DNA of 8,584 nt from Flavobacteriaceae bacterium (GTDB taxonomy: Bacteria > Bacteroidota > Bacteroidia > Flavobacteriales > Flavobacteriaceae), in NCBI GenBank assembly GCA_018623955.1, contig JAAZUX010000025.1:1-8584 (forward strand), written 5' to 3'. Below, one piece after another: positions 7,197-8,584 of the stretch. A program made the position numbers and the translations under genes. Positions within the stretch are counted from its first letter, which is position 1. Each line of letters starts with the position of its first letter. The notes under the pieces were generated by a model. The model was not told the origin of the DNA, did not search any database, and saw nothing but the letters and a program-made list of their open reading frames with translations.

Positions 7197-7919
7197 ATGA
7201 AATCACTTGCTTTAATGACTGTTTTTTTGGTGATGGTTTGGAGCAATGCATCGGCCCAAATTTCACCACCCCCCCCTGAAGACTATTTTGTCATCGAAGG
7301 GGATACCATCATCAATTCGAGTATTCGACTCAAGGAGGTGGTGTTGTTTCAACCTCTACGATTTAACAATTATGATGAGGCAAAACGATACGTCATTCTC
7401 AGAGAACGAACCTACAAGGTTTATCCTTATGCAAAAATTGCAGCCGATCGGTTGAATATCCTAACCGGACGATTGAAACAAATCAAATCTAAAAGAAAAA
7501 GAAGGGTCTATCTCAGACGTATGGAAGACTTTATATACGACGAGTTTGAGAAAGAACTCAAAAAGCTCTCCCGCTCACAGGGGCGTATACTGATCAAATT
7601 GGTGCATCGCCAAACAGGAGAGACCACTCATCAACTGGTAAAGGATTTGCGCAATGGTTGGCGGGCATTTATCTATCAAACTACTGCCTCACTATTTAAA
7701 CTCTCTTTGAAAGACACTTATGATCCCGGGACGGTATATGAGGATTATTTGATCGAAGATATACTACAGAGGGCTTTTTCTGAAGACAGATTGGAGCGGC
7801 AAAACACCGCATTGGATTATGACCTGGACAGTTTGTACCAATATTGGAAAAAAAATAAACCGAAATTCACTCCCAAAAAAAGCCCTCAACCCGCTAATTG
7901 CCTCACAGTCAAGGACTGA
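7197..7919 (+). CDS. DUF4294 family protein with signal peptide
   Basis: A 240-aa exported protein of unknown function, a family found mainly in Bacteroidota. A Sec signal peptide (MKSLALMTVFLVMVWSNASA) ends in AxA at 18-20, with Gln21 next, fitting signal peptidase I cleavage. After a Pro-rich stretch (23-27), the DUF4294 core has YVILRERTYKVYPYAKIAADRL (about 65-86), the basic helix KSKRKRRVYLRRMEDFIYDEF, then LKKLSRSQGRILIKLVHRQTG, RNGWRAFIYQTTASLFKLSLK and EDYLIEDILQRAF. The C-terminus (about 225-240) is Lys/Pro-rich. The frame extends upstream to a TTG at 7188, but the ATG at 7197 is preferred because it gives a proper signal peptide. The gene is divergent from the M42 peptidase; the rRNA operon follows on the same strand after 250 bp with no clear terminator between. 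Confidence 0.85.
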   Translation: MKSLALMTVFLVMVWSNASAQISPPPPEDYFVIEGDTIINSSIRLKEVVLFQPLRFNNYDEAKRYVILRERTYKVYPYAKIAADRLNILTGRLKQIKSKRKRRVYLRRMEDFIYDEFEKELKKLSRSQGRILIKLVHRQTGETTHQLVKDLRNGWRAFIYQTTASLFKLSLKDTYDPGTVYEDYLIEDILQRAFSEDRLERQNTALDYDLDSLYQYWKKNKPKFTPKKSPQPANCLTVKD

Positions 7920-7974
7920 ATTATAAATATTCTTTTTGGGTCTAAAATATTTTAAAAAAAAGACAAAAAAGGTA

Positions 7975-8004
7975 TTGTGCAGAAGAAAAAGGGTTTTATA
8001 TTTG
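7975..8004 (+). promoter_or_regulatory. rRNA operon promoter
   Basis: TTG at 7975-7977 (in TATTG), 19 nt of spacer, then TATATTTG (7997-8004), an exact TAnnTTTG -7 box. Transcription would begin near 8010, giving a leader of about 160 nt ahead of the 16S rRNA. Only one good promoter is seen in the 250 bp between the DUF4294 gene and the 16S. Confidence 0.75.
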
Positions 8005-8052
8005 CACCCGCAACGGAGGAAATCGTTTGATTAAGATTAACTTTTTAGCAAC

Positions 8053-8063
8053 AAGTTCATTGA
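8053..8063 (+). promoter_or_regulatory. boxA-like antitermination element in the rRNA leader
   Basis: AAGTTCATTGA resembles the boxA RNA element (E. coli core TGCTCTTTA) to which NusB-S10 binds. It lies about 45 nt after the predicted transcript start and 120 nt before the 16S, where leader boxA elements normally sit. The match is partial and rests on position as much as sequence. The long NusB encoded at 1836-2774 would be its reader. Confidence 0.45.
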
Positions 8064-8141
8064 GAGACAGAATAAAGAATGACAGCGCGTATCAATAGAT
8101 ACGAAGCGAATTAGAAACCATTTTGAGACCAAAGTCAATTA

Positions 8142-8177
8142 GTTGTTGGTTCGTTAATATTATTAAAAAACAACAAC
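8142..8177 (+). other. Hairpin at the 5' end of 16S rRNA
   Basis: GTTGTTG (8142-8148) and CAACAAC (8171-8177) can form a 7-bp stem around a 22-nt AT-rich loop that ends at the expected 16S 5' end. It may be a local structure in the precursor or compete with pairing to a trailer sequence outside the window. Confidence 0.4.
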
Positions 8178-8584
8178 GAAGAGTTTGATCCTGGCTCAGG
8201 ATGAACGCTAGCGGCAGGCTTAACACATGCAAGTCGAGGGGTAACAGGGATTGCTTGCAATCCGCTGACGACCGGCGCACGGGTGCGTAACGCGTATGCA
8301 ACCTACCTTTTACTGGGGGATAGTCAAGAGAAATTTTGAATAATACCCCATACGATCTGATTCACTCCTGTGAAACAGAAGAAAATTCCGATGGTAAAAG
8401 ATGGGCATGCGTCCTATTAGTTTGTTGGTGAGGTAACGGCTCACCAAGACTACGATAGGTAGGGGTCCTGAGAGGGAGATCCCCCACACTGGTACTGAGA
8501 CACGGACCAGACTCCTACGGGAGGCAGCAGTGAGGAATATTGGACAATGGAGGCAACTCTGATCCAGCCATGCCGCGTGCAGGA
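8173..8584 (+). rRNA. rrs: 16S ribosomal RNA, 5' part (3' end outside window)
   Basis: The conserved 5' sequence GAGTTTGATCCTGGCTCAG lies at 8181-8199, followed by GATGAACGCTAGCGGCAGGC and CACATGCAAGTCGAG. The conserved ACTCCTACGGGAGGCAGC falls at 8511-8528, about base 339 if the mature end is set at 8173 by alignment with E. coli positions 1-11, so no large insertion or deletion is present. The AGGCTTAACACATGCAAGTCGAGGGG context and GATCCAGCCATGCCGCGTGCAGGA ending are Bacteroidota-like. About 410 of roughly 1,500 nt are visible. The exact mature 5' end is uncertain by a few bases. Confidence 0.98.

Noticed and set aside
8092..8301. Minus-strand open frame over the rRNA leader and 16S start
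   Set aside because: It overlaps conserved rRNA and is a chance reading frame.
1..8584. CRISPR arrays, insertion sequences, tRNA genes, riboswitches or long repeats
   Set aside because: None was seen on reading both strands; no evenly spaced direct repeats, transposase reading frames or tRNA-like cloverleafs were found.

Overview
The window comes from a Bacteroidota chromosome. The 16S rRNA 5' end at the right edge has Bacteroidota-style sequence. Several promoters fit the phylum's TTTG / TAnnTTTG consensus instead of the sigma-70 one, start codons lack clear Shine-Dalgarno sequences, and the gene set (long NusB, DUF1573, DUF4294, M42 peptidase) is typical of the phylum. A Saprospiria-like lineage is a guess from the general look of the 16S and proteins; only a database comparison of the rRNA could settle it.

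Layout. Positions 1-1695 (minus) hold most of an ABC exporter (fused membrane and ATPase domains) that runs off the left edge. A 140-bp divergent promoter region separates it from a plus-strand block: nusB (long form), a DUF1573 secreted or lipoprotein, and yajC, closed by a clear intrinsic terminator. Immediately after it comes pyrD (class 2 dihydroorotate dehydrogenase), then a two-gene unit of an antibiotic biosynthesis monooxygenase-like protein and a small three-helix membrane protein. Positions 5345-6008 hold no intact gene, but do contain the decayed C-terminal tip of what looks like a polymorphic-toxin nuclease, with no start codon and a frameshift. It converges with a minus-strand M42 aminopeptidase. 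A DUF4294 protein with a signal peptide is transcribed divergently from the peptidase. The last 600 bases are the start of an rRNA operon: a strong promoter, a leader with a boxA-like element, and the first ~410 nt of 16S rRNA.

Functionally this is mostly housekeeping: transcription antitermination (NusB, whose likely target, a boxA-like leader element, is in the same window), protein export (YajC), pyrimidine synthesis (PyrD) and peptide turnover (M42). I found no intact undescribed system. The items most worth a second look are the toxin remnant, the long insertion in NusB, the ABC exporter's Asp in place of the catalytic Glu, and a possible leaderless mRNA for the DUF4294 gene.
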